Assembly (NCBI RefSeq): GCF_001027745.1
Contig: NZ_LECU01000004.1
Span: 248,001 to 312,000 of the forward strand
Source: Pedobacter sp. BMA
GTDB taxonomy: Bacteria > Bacteroidota > Bacteroidia > Sphingobacteriales > Sphingobacteriaceae
DNA: 64,000 bases
Direction of reading: 5' to 3'
How positions within the stretch are numbered: position 1 is the stretch's first letter; each line of letters starts with the position of its first letter. Both the position numbers and the translations under genes were made by a program. Under the pieces are notes generated by a model. The model was given only the letters and a program-made list of their open reading frames with translations, made no database searches and was not told where the DNA came from. Of the stretch, positions 6,598-17,487 are shown one piece after another.

Positions 6598-9471
6598 TTA
6601 AAACAAGCCTAACTGACCTTTGTCATCAATCTCGATATCATCCGGATTGGTAATTTCAAAATCAACCTTCTTAACAACAGTATCGGCGGTTTTTGCTTTT
6701 GCCTCCTCTTTAGGAACTTCTTTTTTTACAGTTTTGGATACAGCTTCAGCTGCTGATTCTTGTTTCACCGGTAACTTGTCCTCTGGCAAAACTTCATTCT
6801 TACGTTCAAACTTAGGCTTTGACTTTTCTTCAACATGTACTTCGGTCTTCCCGGTGGCTATAGGAGCTTGAGGAGGCGCTTCGAGGTTTTCCTCCGTTCC
6901 GATACCATCTGCTTCATCTAAGGTGCCACTTTCTTCTCCGCCATCGTTACCTTCTACATCTCCTGTGTCTTCTATTTCCGGTTCCTCGAGTACAACCTTT
7001 TGTACGTCGTGAGGCGATAAACGGTTACCGTTTGCTTTCAAACCTTTCACATCAATCAGTTCAGCCAAAACGAGATCAAGCGTTTCAGGAGTTTGAGTTT
7101 TACCTTTTAATACATCAACTATCACTTTTGCCAAAGGATTGGCTGTTAGGAAAAGTAGTTTCGATTTAGCTTCTTCACTGATAAAAATCACCTTTTTACC
7201 GTTTGACTGAAGTTCAAAAACGAAGCGTTTAATAAAATAATTATGGGCTTTTCCGTCGAAATGAACTGCGGCAAAGGTTTTCTCGGGATCGAACTTCTGA
7301 ATCAGCAGTAAATTATCGTCAAAGTGATTGCTTAACTCAAATGAACTTAGTTCGTAGTAACCATCTTTATGAACCTGTAATATCCGGTCATCTCCATCAA
7401 ATTCACCAAGGTATTTACCTCGTCCATCAACATTCAGGCGCTTCAATAACTCATCATACCAGATTTTAAGTCCCGAAAGTGTAGATACACCTTTAGTCTT
7501 TAAGATAATTTTCTTCACCGGATACTTCGAAATGATATTACCCTGCGAACCGCGTCCCTTAATGGCAACTTCTGCAAAATCCTGGTCGAATTGCAGTTTA
7601 CGTAACTTCGAATGCGGTTTTAATGCCACATTTACCACTTCTGCCTCTCCATTTGGATTGGCAGTGAAGTATAGTACCTTGGAACCTTTAGATCCCTTAG
7701 TCAAGTCATATTCTTTGTCACGGGTTACTCCCACCACAGCAAAGCGTTTGATATAGGCTGTTCCGGAAGCGCCGTCTTTATAAATCATATTGTAAATGGT
7801 GCGCTCATCGTTTTTCTTAAATACCTGTGCGTGGATGATACCCTTACCTACAAAGGTTTTATCAGCTACTTTTGTAATCATGCATTTACCATCCTCGCGG
7901 AAAACAATTACCTCATCAATATCAGAGCAATCGGCAATGAATTCGTCTTTTCTCAACCCCGTTCCGATGAAACCATCTTCCCGGTTAACATATAGCTTAA
8001 CGTTTGCCAATGCCACTTTAGAAGCTTCAACCCTGTCAAATAGCCTGATCTCGGTTCTACGCTCTCTCCCCTTACCATATTTATCTTTCAGCTTCTGATA
8101 CCAGGCGATAGCATAATCCGTGAGATGCTTCAGGTGATTTTTCACTACCTTGATTTCATCTTCCAGGTTTTTCATTTGTTCATCAGCCTTCTTTACATCA
8201 AAGCGGGTAATGCTACTCATCGGCTTATCGATCAGTTTCTTGAAATCTTCAGGAAGTATTTCGCGATAGAGTGTTGGTTTAAAAGGTTCGAATAATAAAT
8301 GTAAAACCTCTACTACGGTATCGAAATTGGCTGAGTTTTCATATTCAGGATTTTTATACATTCCCTCCTGAATAAATATTTTTAAAAGGGAACTGAAGAA
8401 AATCTTTTCCTGTAACTCGTGTAAACGAATCTCCAGTTCTTTTTTTAATAATGCTTTGGTATGCTTTGTATTTTCAATCAGGATATCGTTCACACTCATA
8501 AAGTGTGGTTTATCGCCCTGGATAATACAAGTATTTGGAGAAATAGAAACCTCACAGGCTGTAAAAGCATACAAGGCATCGATGGTTACATCGGGCGAAA
8601 TACCTGGTGCCAGATGCACTATAATTTCGACACTTGCTGCAGTGCTATCCTCAATTTTTTTAATTTTGATTTTGCCCTTGTCGTTAGCAGCCAGAATGCT
8701 GTCGATAACAGAGCTGGTAGTGGTGCTATAAGGAACTTCTGTAATCACCAAAGTCTTTTTATCTTTTTCGGTGATTTTAGCACGAACACGGATTTTGCCT
8801 CCCCGCTGTCCCTCATTATAATTTGAGAAGTCGGCAGCGCCTCCGGTAAAGAAATCGGGTAAAATATTCGGGCGGCTGCCTTTTAGCACCTCAATCGACG
8901 CATCTAAAAGTTCTATAAAGTTATGGGGCATTACTTTCGTTGCCAAACCAACGGCAATACCCTCTGCTCCCTGCGCCAGTAATAGTGGAAACTTTACGGG
9001 TAAGGTAATTGGTTCATTATTCCGCCCGTCATAACTCAGCTGCCACTCTGTAGTATCAGGATTAAACACAACCTCATTTGCAAACTTTGATAAGCGGGCT
9101 TCAATATAACGTGGAGCAGCTGCACTGTCGCCAGTGATGGGATCGCCCCAGTTTCCCTGCATATCGATCAGCAAATCTTTCTGGCCTATCTGAACCATTG
9201 CATCCCCAATTGAAGCATCCCCATGTGGGTGGTACTTCATCGTATTACCAATCACGTTTGCTGCTTTGTTGAAACGGCCATCATCCATCTCTTTAAGCGA
9301 ATGCATAATCCTCCGCTGAACAGGCTTTAGTCCGTCATTAATGTGAGGAACGGCACGATCCAGAATTACATAAGACGCATAATCGAGGAACCAGTTTTCA
9401 TACAATCCATTGATAGGTGTGATAGTGTGCTTTTGTTCTCCGTTTAGGTTTTGGTCTATTTCTTCACTCAT
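6598..9471 (-). CDS. parC: DNA topoisomerase IV subunit A (GyrA/ParC family)
   Basis: A 957-residue type IIA topoisomerase A subunit. The N-terminal winged-helix/tower part starts near residue 20 (NGLYENWFLDYASYVILDRA). The DNA-cleaving tyrosine is Tyr122 in AAPRYIEARLS, at the same number as in E. coli GyrA. The C-terminal beta-pinwheel blades occupy roughly 490-810. The last 140 residues are rich in Glu, Lys, Ala and Pro and look disordered, ending in a short DDIEIDDKGQLGLF tail. No classical GyrA box (QRRGGKG) is seen, which supports topoisomerase IV over gyrase. With ParE, encoded about 11 kb away on the same strand, it decatenates daughter chromosomes. Confidence 0.92.
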   Translation of the reverse strand: MSEEIDQNLNGEQKHTITPINGLYENWFLDYASYVILDRAVPHINDGLKPVQRRIMHSLKEMDDGRFNKAANVIGNTMKYHPHGDASIGDAMVQIGQKDLLIDMQGNWGDPITGDSAAAPRYIEARLSKFANEVVFNPDTTEWQLSYDGRNNEPITLPVKFPLLLAQGAEGIAVGLATKVMPHNFIELLDASIEVLKGSRPNILPDFFTGGAADFSNYNEGQRGGKIRVRAKITEKDKKTLVITEVPYSTTTSSVIDSILAANDKGKIKIKKIEDSTAASVEIIVHLAPGISPDVTIDALYAFTACEVSISPNTCIIQGDKPHFMSVNDILIENTKHTKALLKKELEIRLHELQEKIFFSSLLKIFIQEGMYKNPEYENSANFDTVVEVLHLLFEPFKPTLYREILPEDFKKLIDKPMSSITRFDVKKADEQMKNLEDEIKVVKNHLKHLTDYAIAWYQKLKDKYGKGRERRTEIRLFDRVEASKVALANVKLYVNREDGFIGTGLRKDEFIADCSDIDEVIVFREDGKCMITKVADKTFVGKGIIHAQVFKKNDERTIYNMIYKDGASGTAYIKRFAVVGVTRDKEYDLTKGSKGSKVLYFTANPNGEAEVVNVALKPHSKLRKLQFDQDFAEVAIKGRGSQGNIISKYPVKKIILKTKGVSTLSGLKIWYDELLKRLNVDGRGKYLGEFDGDDRILQVHKDGYYELSSFELSNHFDDNLLLIQKFDPEKTFAAVHFDGKAHNYFIKRFVFELQSNGKKVIFISEEAKSKLLFLTANPLAKVIVDVLKGKTQTPETLDLVLAELIDVKGLKANGNRLSPHDVQKVVLEEPEIEDTGDVEGNDGGEESGTLDEADGIGTEENLEAPPQAPIATGKTEVHVEEKSKPKFERKNEVLPEDKLPVKQESAAEAVSKTVKKEVPKEEAKAKTADTVVKKVDFEITNPDDIEIDDKGQLGLF

Positions 9472-9563
9472 CTATTTACAAAAATTGGCAGCTGTAAATA
9501 TAATAAAAATGAAGCCACACTGTAAAAACAGGTTATTCACATTTAAACCCTAATAAATGATAT

Positions 9564-10052
9564 TTAACGCTCCAACCGATCTTCCACAAATGCAAACGGC
9601 AATAAACTTTTTACGCTGGGCACCTTTAAAATTTCTCCGTTCAGGCAATAAAAAATAACCTCAATTGGCGATGACTGCTTCCTTTCAAACTCGACCATTA
9701 CCTGCAAACAACCTCCGCAAGAGGTTACGGGCTTCAGAATTTCAAAATGATCTGTTTGTGCTGTAATGGCCATGCTTTCGATAATTGCTTCGGGATAAGT
9801 TGCGCCAATAGAAAAAAGCGCAACACGTTCGGCGCATAGGCCGGATGGATAGGCCAGATTTTCCTGATTACTTCCCAAAATGACTTGTCCTGATTTTAGC
9901 CGGATGGCCGTACCGACCCTAAACTTCGAATAAGGAGAGTAGGATCCTGACAAAGCCTGTTCAGATTGTTCGCATAGAGACCGGTCTTTGTCATTGAGTT
10001 CAGCTATATCATTATATTGTTCGAAGCTTATATTAAGATCTAATACTTTCAT
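9564..10052 (-). CDS. cdd: cytidine deaminase
   Basis: A 162-residue zinc enzyme of the homotetrameric cytidine deaminase type. The motif CAE with Cys73 and catalytic Glu75 is in PSGLCAERVALF, and the other zinc cysteines are Cys112 and Cys115 in SCGGCLQ. SPYSKFRVG near 39-47 is the substrate-binding segment. It converts cytidine and deoxycytidine to uridine and deoxyuridine in pyrimidine salvage in the cytoplasm. The protein is about 25 residues longer than the minimal family length, mostly at the N-terminus (residues 1-30). It lies 92 bases upstream of parC and is divergent from tamB. Confidence 0.94.
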   Translation of the reverse strand: MKVLDLNISFEQYNDIAELNDKDRSLCEQSEQALSGSYSPYSKFRVGTAIRLKSGQVILGSNQENLAYPSGLCAERVALFSIGATYPEAIIESMAITAQTDHFEILKPVTSCGGCLQVMVEFERKQSSPIEVIFYCLNGEILKVPSVKSLLPFAFVEDRLER

Positions 10053-10197
10053 TTTGAATATTTTCTAAAACCGCTAATGTTAAATTTTTATGGCGGGCGA
10101 ACAATTTAGGTTATTTTTTGTATTAATTATAAAATCTGCCCTAAAATTATTTAGTGGCATGCTTTTGGCATTTTACAACCACCAAACATGATCAGCT

Positions 10198-13100
10198 TTG
10201 AATAGATACGTACGTAAAGGTTTAAAAATTCTACTCTGGATTATCGCCTCCATCATCATCTTAGTAGTGGGTGTTGCCCTCTCATTGAACATTCCGGCAG
10301 TGCAAAACTTTGTTAAAAACAAAGCAATAAACTATCTTAAAACAAAAACTAAGACGGAAATAAGCCTGGAAAGCATCAAAATTGCCCTACCAAAAGACGT
10401 TGTCCTGAGTAAATTTTATATTGAAGATTTAAAGGGCGATACCCTGCTGTATGCAGAAAAACTCGCTGTAGACATTAGCCTGTTTAAGTTGCTTAAGAAT
10501 ACGGTTGAAGTTAACAATATTGAACTGAAAAACATCAGGGCAAATGTTAAGCGTATAAGTCCAGATACCACTTTCAACTTTTCTTTTCTCATGAACGCCT
10601 TTATGAGCGAACAGAAAAAGCCAGAAGAGAAAGTGGATAAGGATACTACCTCAACACTGAAATTTTCTATTGATAAAATATCCTTCGAAGACATAGGCCT
10701 CACCTACCGTGATGATGTAGCAGGCAACAATGTGAAGGTATACATTGGCGCCTTTAAAACTAAATTGAAAACATTTGATTTAGCAAATCAGCATTACGTG
10801 ATTAAGGAACTGGCATTAAACAACACCTCCCTTAAATATCTCCAGCAAAAGCCATTGGTAGAACTCGTTCAGCATGTTACTAACAGTGTAGACAGTAGCC
10901 AGAAAGAAACAGGCAAACTACCATTGATCGAAGTCGAGAACTTTGCGTTCAATAACGTGAAGGTTAATTACGATGATCAGGTTTCGACGACAAAAGCCAT
11001 TGCCGATGTAAATGAACTTGGTGTAGTAAACTTAAAAGTAGATTTAACCAACAGTAAATATACGGTTGATGACGCCAAGCTGAATAAATCAAATATTCTT
11101 TTTGCCTTTAAACCAGCACCCAGTAATGATTTAAAGAAAGTTAAGGATACAGTCGTTCCAGAACAGTCGCCTTTGGGATTAGTGATCAAAAACATCAGCC
11201 TGGCAGACAACAATGTGCAATTCGATAACCTTGGAGCAAAGGCTGCTCCAAAAGGAATGGATTTCAATCATTTAAAGATTACAGAACTGAACTTTGGTGC
11301 CGGGGATGTAAGTTATAGCGCTGCAGGAATAAAAGCGATGGTAAAAAATGGTTCACTTAAAGAAAAAAGTGGTTTTGCTTTGAATGAGTTAAAAGGAAAT
11401 GCCATTTATAATGATAAACAGATTAAGCTGACGAATTTCGCTTTAAAAACGCCAAATACAACTATAGAGAACGCTACAGAGCTGAATTTCACATCCATGG
11501 ATGATTTAACAAAACATCCTGAACGCGTAAAGCTTGCACTAAGTTTAAAAAACACTACGATAGGCTTGAAAGATGCAGGCTATTTTAGTGATGCCGTTCC
11601 GGCAAATTACCGAAATGAAAAGATTAAAATTAATGCAGAATTAAATGGGTATTTAAACAATCTGAACATCCCCCGTCTGCAAATCAACGGATTAAAAAAT
11701 ACGCAGATCGACATTAGTGGTACGGCAAAAGGTTTGCCTGACGTCAATAAGACTTTCCTCGATCTGAACATTAAAAAACTCTACGTTACCAAAAGCGATA
11801 TTCTGGTGGCTGTGCCCAGGAAATCATTACCGCCAAGCATTGAACTTCCTAATGTAATTAACGCAAAAGGAAAGTTTAAAGGCTCAATGACCGATTTCAA
11901 TACCAACATGAATATTCAGACGGATATGGGTGGAGCTGTTTTAAATGCTGCAATGAAAGGTCCGAAAGGTAAAGAAAGCTACAAAGCAGACGTAACTTTG
12001 AATAATTTCAACGTTGGCCGGTTATTGAAAATGCAGCCGAAGTTAGGCCGTATATCTGTTAAAGCCAACGTCGCAGGAACGGGTCTGGATCCGAAGAAAA
12101 TAAATGCCAAATTCAATGCACGGGTTTTGAGTGCATACTACAATAAATACACTTACCGGAATTTAAACCTTTCCGGTACTTATGCCAACCAGAATGTTGC
12201 CATCAAAGGTAACATGCCAGATAGCAATGCAAATTTCAGTCTAGATGCCAAAGCCAGTCTCGCCGGTAAATACCCTGCAGTTAAAGCCGATTTAAACCTG
12301 AAACAACTGAATTTGCAAGCCTTAAATTTTAGCCCCACTGTTTTAAGTGCGGCAGGGGTAATAAAGGCTGACTTAACAACTGCTGATGCTGATTATCTGA
12401 ATGGTTCAGTTGATATTACAGGCTTGCAATTGGTGAAAGATGCCCAGAGAATAAATGTGGATACCATCTCTGTACGCGCAAAATCGACTGCTACTGAAAA
12501 TGAACTCACCTTAAAATCAGAAATTCTATCTGCTAAAATTGATGGTAAATATCAGTTAACGAAAGTTGGAAGTGCCATCATCAACGAAATTAATAAGTAT
12601 TATGCCTTTGGAACGGTAGAAAAGATTCCAGATCAGCGAATGAGGTTCTTTGTACAGGTGTATGATTCAAAATTGCTGAAACAATTTGTGCCTGAATTAA
12701 CTGTTTTTAAATCATCACAATTTTACGGGTTAATCGACACACAAAAAGACAGCCTGCAGATTAAAGGTAATTTCCCACAGGTGGTTTACGGAGATTTTAA
12801 AGTAGATACCACTGTTTTGAATATCAACAATGATAACAACAAGCTTGCTTACGGGCTAACCGTTAAAAGTTTGCAGAGCCCTTCCATTGCGCTGTTTAAT
12901 ACAGAGATTAGTGGTGATGCGGCCAACAATGTATTGGGTGTGAATGTTTTTCTTCGCGATAGACAACGTAAGGACAAATACGTTATTGGCGGTACATTCC
13001 AATCTATAAACAAAGATTTTAAGTTTAGCCTGGATCCGCAGAAACTTCTGCTTGATTATCAGAAATGGGTAGTTTCACAGGATAACTATATTCAGTTTGG

Positions 13101-15195
13101 GCAATCCGGAATACTGGTAAATCAGTTCCAGATCAGTAACAGCGGTCAGTCTCTGTCCGTCAACAGTAATCCTTCGCAACCCAATGCACCTTTAAGCGTT
13201 GAGTTTAAGGATTTTCAACTGGAAACGTTAACGAAGTTTGCGGAAACAGATACAACCCTGGTTGGGGGCCGTTTAAATGGTACTGCCAATGTTAAAGATC
13301 TGGCTAGCACACCAAAGTTTGAAGCCAATTTGACCATTGATCAGCTCCGCTACCAGAAAGATCAACTGGGCACTTTACGCGTGGCCGTTAATAACAATAC
13401 CGAAAATGCTTTCGAGGTAAATGTTGCGCTAAGTGGTGTACACGAATTGAGGGTAAATGGGTTTTACTATACTGCACCGCAAAGTGCACTTGATTTGACA
13501 GTCAATATTGACAAAATCGAGATGAAAAATATCGAGAGCCTGTCGCAGGGTCAACTTAAAAACGGTACGGGCACCCTTACGGGAGCTTTGAGTGTGAAAG
13601 GTGCTTTGACTGCACCGAAAATATTGGGCGACCTGACTTTCAATAACGCAGGTATTAAAGTGGCCTACGTAAACTCATACTTCCGGATGCCAAACGAGAA
13701 AATTTCATTTACCAATGAGGGAATCAGTTTTAATAATTTCACTTTAATTGACTCTTTAAATCAAAAAGCTACCATCAATGGCAAGGTTTACACTACTGAT
13801 TTTAAAAACTACCGCTTTGGGCTGGATGTCAACATGAATAATTTCCGGGCGATAAACTCTACTGCTGCAGACAATGAAATGATCTACGGAACGGTGTTTT
13901 TAACCAGTAACATCAAAGTTAGGGGAGATTTGAACCAGCCGGATGTGAATATGAGCATCAATGTGAATAAAGGAACGAAGTTTTTCTTTGCCTTGCCAGC
14001 GAATGATCCGGCGGTGATTGATCAGGAAGGAATTGTTCAGTTTATTGATGCAGATGCACCTCCGTTTAATGGCCAGAAGGCGCTAAAAGTTGACAGTATC
14101 AGTAAGTCACCTGTTAAAGGAATCAATCTGGTAGCAGCTGTAAAAATCGATCCTGAAGCTGAATTAAATGTAGTGGTAGATCCTGCTAATGGTGATGCAT
14201 TGAACATCAAGGGGGATGCAGACCTGAATGCTACGATGGATCCAAGCGGGAAGATCAGTTTAACAGGTCGCTACGAAGTGGTTGATGGCTCGTATAACCT
14301 GTCTGTTGGTCCGCTAGGTAAAAAGGCATTCAAAATTGTAAAAGGTAGTAAGATTATCTGGACAGGTGAACCTACAGAAGCTAATGTAAACCTATCGGCA
14401 ATGTATGAGGTTAACGCTGCGCCTATCGACTTACTCAACCAACCAGATCTTGTACAGGCAAAAACAAAAATGCCATTTCAGGTATACCTGATGATGAAAG
14501 GCGAATTGCTAAAACCAATTATTTCTTTTAAAATAGATTTACCGGAAAACGAAAGGGCTACAGAGATCGGAAGTTTGGCCTATACCCGCTTACAAAATGT
14601 TAACCGTGATGAAAGTGAACTGAACAAGCAGGTGTTTGCTTTATTAGCTTTAAACCGCTTCATTGCCAATAACCCATTCGAAAGCTTATCCGGAGGTGGC
14701 GGAGGCGTTTCGACACTCGCCCGTTCAAGTGTGAGTAAGTTATTGACTGAACAGCTCAATAACCTCACCTCAGATTTAATCCAGGGTGTTGACCTTAACT
14801 TTGGTGTGAATTCATCTGAAGATTACTCTACCGGATCATTACAGCAAAAAACAGATCTTGAAGTTGGTTTATCTAAAAAACTGTTGAATGACAGGCTAAC
14901 TGTGACAGTGGGAAGCTCATTTGCTTTAGAAGGCCCACAGGCTCCCGGCGAGAAATCGACTGATATTGCCGGAAATGTAAATGTAGAATATGCATTATCA
15001 TCTGACGGCAGGTACCGGTTGAGGGCCTACAGGAGAAACCAAAACGACGTAATTGTACAGGGACAAATTATCGAAACCGGTTTAGGATTTACCCTCGTTG
15101 TAGATTACAACAAATTCAGAGAGATATTCCAGAAAAAACGAAACAGAAGAACGAGAAACATTGAACAGAAAGCACAAAATGAGAAAACTAATTAG
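10198..15195 (+). CDS. tamB: TamB-like translocation and assembly module protein (DUF490/AsmA-like)
   Basis: A 1665-residue protein anchored by one N-terminal transmembrane segment (about residues 9-31, LLWIIASIIILVVGVALSL). A very long periplasmic region of repeated beta-strand motifs follows, typical of the bridge-like AsmA/TamB superfamily. The C-terminal 350 residues match the TamB/DUF490 domain (PIDLLNQPDLVQAKTKMPF, then ERATEIGSLAYTRLQ). TamB proteins span the periplasm and work with a TamA/BamA-type barrel in outer-membrane assembly and lipid transport. The start is a TTG; no in-frame ATG lies before the membrane segment. The gene overlaps the following barrel gene by 17 bases, so the two partners are coupled. 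Confidence 0.92.
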   Translation: MNRYVRKGLKILLWIIASIIILVVGVALSLNIPAVQNFVKNKAINYLKTKTKTEISLESIKIALPKDVVLSKFYIEDLKGDTLLYAEKLAVDISLFKLLKNTVEVNNIELKNIRANVKRISPDTTFNFSFLMNAFMSEQKKPEEKVDKDTTSTLKFSIDKISFEDIGLTYRDDVAGNNVKVYIGAFKTKLKTFDLANQHYVIKELALNNTSLKYLQQKPLVELVQHVTNSVDSSQKETGKLPLIEVENFAFNNVKVNYDDQVSTTKAIADVNELGVVNLKVDLTNSKYTVDDAKLNKSNILFAFKPAPSNDLKKVKDTVVPEQSPLGLVIKNISLADNNVQFDNLGAKAAPKGMDFNHLKITELNFGAGDVSYSAAGIKAMVKNGSLKEKSGFALNELKGNAIYNDKQIKLTNFALKTPNTTIENATELNFTSMDDLTKHPERVKLALSLKNTTIGLKDAGYFSDAVPANYRNEKIKINAELNGYLNNLNIPRLQINGLKNTQIDISGTAKGLPDVNKTFLDLNIKKLYVTKSDILVAVPRKSLPPSIELPNVINAKGKFKGSMTDFNTNMNIQTDMGGAVLNAAMKGPKGKESYKADVTLNNFNVGRLLKMQPKLGRISVKANVAGTGLDPKKINAKFNARVLSAYYNKYTYRNLNLSGTYANQNVAIKGNMPDSNANFSLDAKASLAGKYPAVKADLNLKQLNLQALNFSPTVLSAAGVIKADLTTADADYLNGSVDITGLQLVKDAQRINVDTISVRAKSTATENELTLKSEILSAKIDGKYQLTKVGSAIINEINKYYAFGTVEKIPDQRMRFFVQVYDSKLLKQFVPELTVFKSSQFYGLIDTQKDSLQIKGNFPQVVYGDFKVDTTVLNINNDNNKLAYGLTVKSLQSPSIALFNTEISGDAANNVLGVNVFLRDRQRKDKYVIGGTFQSINKDFKFSLDPQKLLLDYQKWVVSQDNYIQFGQSGILVNQFQISNSGQSLSVNSNPSQPNAPLSVEFKDFQLETLTKFAETDTTLVGGRLNGTANVKDLASTPKFEANLTIDQLRYQKDQLGTLRVAVNNNTENAFEVNVALSGVHELRVNGFYYTAPQSALDLTVNIDKIEMKNIESLSQGQLKNGTGTLTGALSVKGALTAPKILGDLTFNNAGIKVAYVNSYFRMPNEKISFTNEGISFNNFTLIDSLNQKATINGKVYTTDFKNYRFGLDVNMNNFRAINSTAADNEMIYGTVFLTSNIKVRGDLNQPDVNMSINVNKGTKFFFALPANDPAVIDQEGIVQFIDADAPPFNGQKALKVDSISKSPVKGINLVAAVKIDPEAELNVVVDPANGDALNIKGDADLNATMDPSGKISLTGRYEVVDGSYNLSVGPLGKKAFKIVKGSKIIWTGEPTEANVNLSAMYEVNAAPIDLLNQPDLVQAKTKMPFQVYLMMKGELLKPIISFKIDLPENERATEIGSLAYTRLQNVNRDESELNKQVFALLALNRFIANNPFESLSGGGGGVSTLARSSVSKLLTEQLNNLTSDLIQGVDLNFGVNSSEDYSTGSLQQKTDLEVGLSKKLLNDRLTVTVGSSFALEGPQAPGEKSTDIAGNVNVEYALSSDGRYRLRAYRRNQNDVIVQGQIIETGLGFTLVVDYNKFREIFQKKRNRRTRNIEQKAQNEKTN

Positions 15196-17479
15196 ACCTA
15201 TTTTATTTGTATTGGCCTGTTTAGTTTACGCGGGCTGTAGCAGTACGAAATCCCTGAAACCAGGGCAAATATTGTACACCGGCGCTGAGGTTAAAATTAA
15301 TCCCGACTCTTCGGGTAAAATTGATGATGAGAAACAAGTTAAAGCTGATTTGAAAAGCAAAACCAGGCCTCGCCCCAACAATAAACTGAAGCTGGCCATT
15401 TACAACTTTGCCGGAGAACCTAAAAAACCAAAAGGTTTGAGGAACTGGATCAGGAAAAAAGGTGAAGCCCCTGTGCTTTTAAGTGAAGTGAAACTGAAGT
15501 ATAACAATGACGTGCTGACCAGCTATCTGCTTAGTGAGGGTTATCTGCAGGCTGTGGTAACTGGCGATACGGTAGTGAAGGACAAGAAAGGTAAAGCCAT
15601 ATACACGGCTGTTACCGGCGAAAGATATAAAATCAATAAGGTAACCTTCCCACCCGATTCAGGTGTATTAACCCGGATCATCAATACCAATAAAGATAAA
15701 ACCTTATTAAAGGTGGGCGATTTTTACGATCTGGACGTTTATAAAAATGAGCGGATCAGGATTGATAATGATTTAAAAGAAAGCGGATACTTTTATTTCA
15801 GCCCTGATTATTTAATTATGCAGGTTGACAGTACGATTGGTAAAAATCTGGTAAATGTGACCATCAAAGTCAAAGACATTGCTCCTGATGCAGGATTGAA
15901 GCCTTACACCATCAAAAATATCAATATCTACCCCAACTATTCCATTAGAAGGGATAGTGTACTCCGTGGACTGAAACCATTAGCGTATAATGATTTCAAC
16001 ATCTACGATGACCACAATACTTTTAAACCGAGACTATTCGACCGCCTGGTTTTCTTCCAAAAAGGAGAACTATATAACCGTAAAGACCACAACCAATCCC
16101 TAAACAGAATGGTAAACGTGGGCGCCTTTCAGGATGTACGGGCAGAATTCTTACCCGTTGACAGTTTCAGGAACAATCAACTCGATCTAAATATCTACCT
16201 CACACCTTTAAAAAAGAACTCGCTTACTTTCTCGGTTACCGGAACCAGCAAGTCGAATAATTTTGTAGGTTCGGAAGTTAAAGTAACTCAAACCACCAGA
16301 AATCTTTTTAGGGGAGCCGAACAACTGGACGTAAGTGTTAGCGGCGGTTTTGAAACACAAACCAGGGGTACCTCTTTGGGTAAAAACTCTCTTTCGTTAA
16401 CGGCAGAAGGAAAGCTGACTTTCCCTAGGTTTATTGTTCCATTCTACAAGCCAAACAGCACAAATGCATTTATACCCAAAACAATTGCATCACTATCCTA
16501 CCAAATGCTGAATAGGGGTTCAGAGTACACCTTGCATGCTTTTAAAGGAGAGTTTGGATATAACTTCAAAGAAAACCAGTATAAAGAGCATAATTTCAAC
16601 CCGATTTCGGTAAGTTATGTTTCGACAACGTTTCCATCTGATACTACAAAAACAAGATTGTTTACAGAGAATCCACTTTTAAGAACAACTTTAGAAAATC
16701 AGTTTATCATTGGTAGTAGCTATAACTTTACCTATACCAACCAAATGGAAACCAATCGCAGAAACAACACTTACTTCTATGGTGCGGTTGAAACTGGTGG
16801 AAATTTATGGGGTACGTTTGTGCCAAAGGATGATAATGGTCAAAAGTCTATCTTCAATGTTCCCTTATCACAGTTTGTACGACTGGAAGCGGACTTAAGA
16901 GATTACTATAAAATTACCAGAAATGTAACCTGGGCCAACCGCTTAAACCTTGGCTATGGCTACGCCTATGGAAACAGTACCTCACTACCATTTGTAAGGC
17001 AGTTCTTTGCAGGGGGAAGTAATGATATCCGTGCCTTTCCGGCGAGGACATTAGGCCCGGGGACGTATAAAGTACCAGACGATGCTATTTTTGCCGATCA
17101 GGGAGGAGATATCAAACTGATGCTCAACTCCGAATTACGATTCAAAATAGTAAGTATTTTATACGGCGCATTATTTGTTGACGCTGGAAACGTTTGGTTG
17201 CGTAAAGAAGATACTGGCATCCCAGGTACTACTAACACAGGCAGACCTGGTTCCGAATTTAAGTTAAAAAATGCTTTGAACGAACTGGCAGTTGGTACAG
17301 GAGCGGGTGTACGTGTTGATGCCACCATTTTTGTGATCCGTTTAGATGTTGCGTTCCCTGTGCGTAAGCCCTATTTAGCTGAAGGACAACGTTGGGTATT
17401 CGATAGTATTGCTTTCGGTAATAAAGACTGGAGAAAAGAGAATTTAATTTTTAATATCGGTATTGGATACCCTTTCTAA
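15179..17479 (+). CDS. tamL: TamL: BamA/TamA-family outer-membrane barrel lipoprotein
   Basis: A 766-residue outer-membrane protein. The N-terminus from the ATG at 15179 is a clear lipoprotein signal ending at LVYAGC with Cys20. A TTG 18 bases earlier is in frame but would only lengthen the signal. POTRA-like domains occupy roughly residues 40-370, for example YKINKVTFPPDSGVL and YTIKNINIYPNYSIRR. The C-terminal half is a 16-strand barrel typical of Omp85 proteins, with FFAGGSNDIRAFPARTLGPG in the region of the conserved barrel motif and a terminal phenylalanine. Bacteroidota are known to have such lipid-anchored TamA homologues (TamL). Overlap with tamB supports a TAM complex. Confidence 0.92.
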   Translation: MRKLIRPILFVLACLVYAGCSSTKSLKPGQILYTGAEVKINPDSSGKIDDEKQVKADLKSKTRPRPNNKLKLAIYNFAGEPKKPKGLRNWIRKKGEAPVLLSEVKLKYNNDVLTSYLLSEGYLQAVVTGDTVVKDKKGKAIYTAVTGERYKINKVTFPPDSGVLTRIINTNKDKTLLKVGDFYDLDVYKNERIRIDNDLKESGYFYFSPDYLIMQVDSTIGKNLVNVTIKVKDIAPDAGLKPYTIKNINIYPNYSIRRDSVLRGLKPLAYNDFNIYDDHNTFKPRLFDRLVFFQKGELYNRKDHNQSLNRMVNVGAFQDVRAEFLPVDSFRNNQLDLNIYLTPLKKNSLTFSVTGTSKSNNFVGSEVKVTQTTRNLFRGAEQLDVSVSGGFETQTRGTSLGKNSLSLTAEGKLTFPRFIVPFYKPNSTNAFIPKTIASLSYQMLNRGSEYTLHAFKGEFGYNFKENQYKEHNFNPISVSYVSTTFPSDTTKTRLFTENPLLRTTLENQFIIGSSYNFTYTNQMETNRRNNTYFYGAVETGGNLWGTFVPKDDNGQKSIFNVPLSQFVRLEADLRDYYKITRNVTWANRLNLGYGYAYGNSTSLPFVRQFFAGGSNDIRAFPARTLGPGTYKVPDDAIFADQGGDIKLMLNSELRFKIVSILYGALFVDAGNVWLRKEDTGIPGTTNTGRPGSEFKLKNALNELAVGTGAGVRVDATIFVIRLDVAFPVRKPYLAEGQRWVFDSIAFGNKDWRKENLIFNIGIGYPF

Positions 17480-17487
17480 ATTAGTTA

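Noticed and set aside
10188-10205. ATG before tamB as an alternative start
   Set aside because: It is in another frame and stops after five codons. The tamB frame only has the TTG at 10198.
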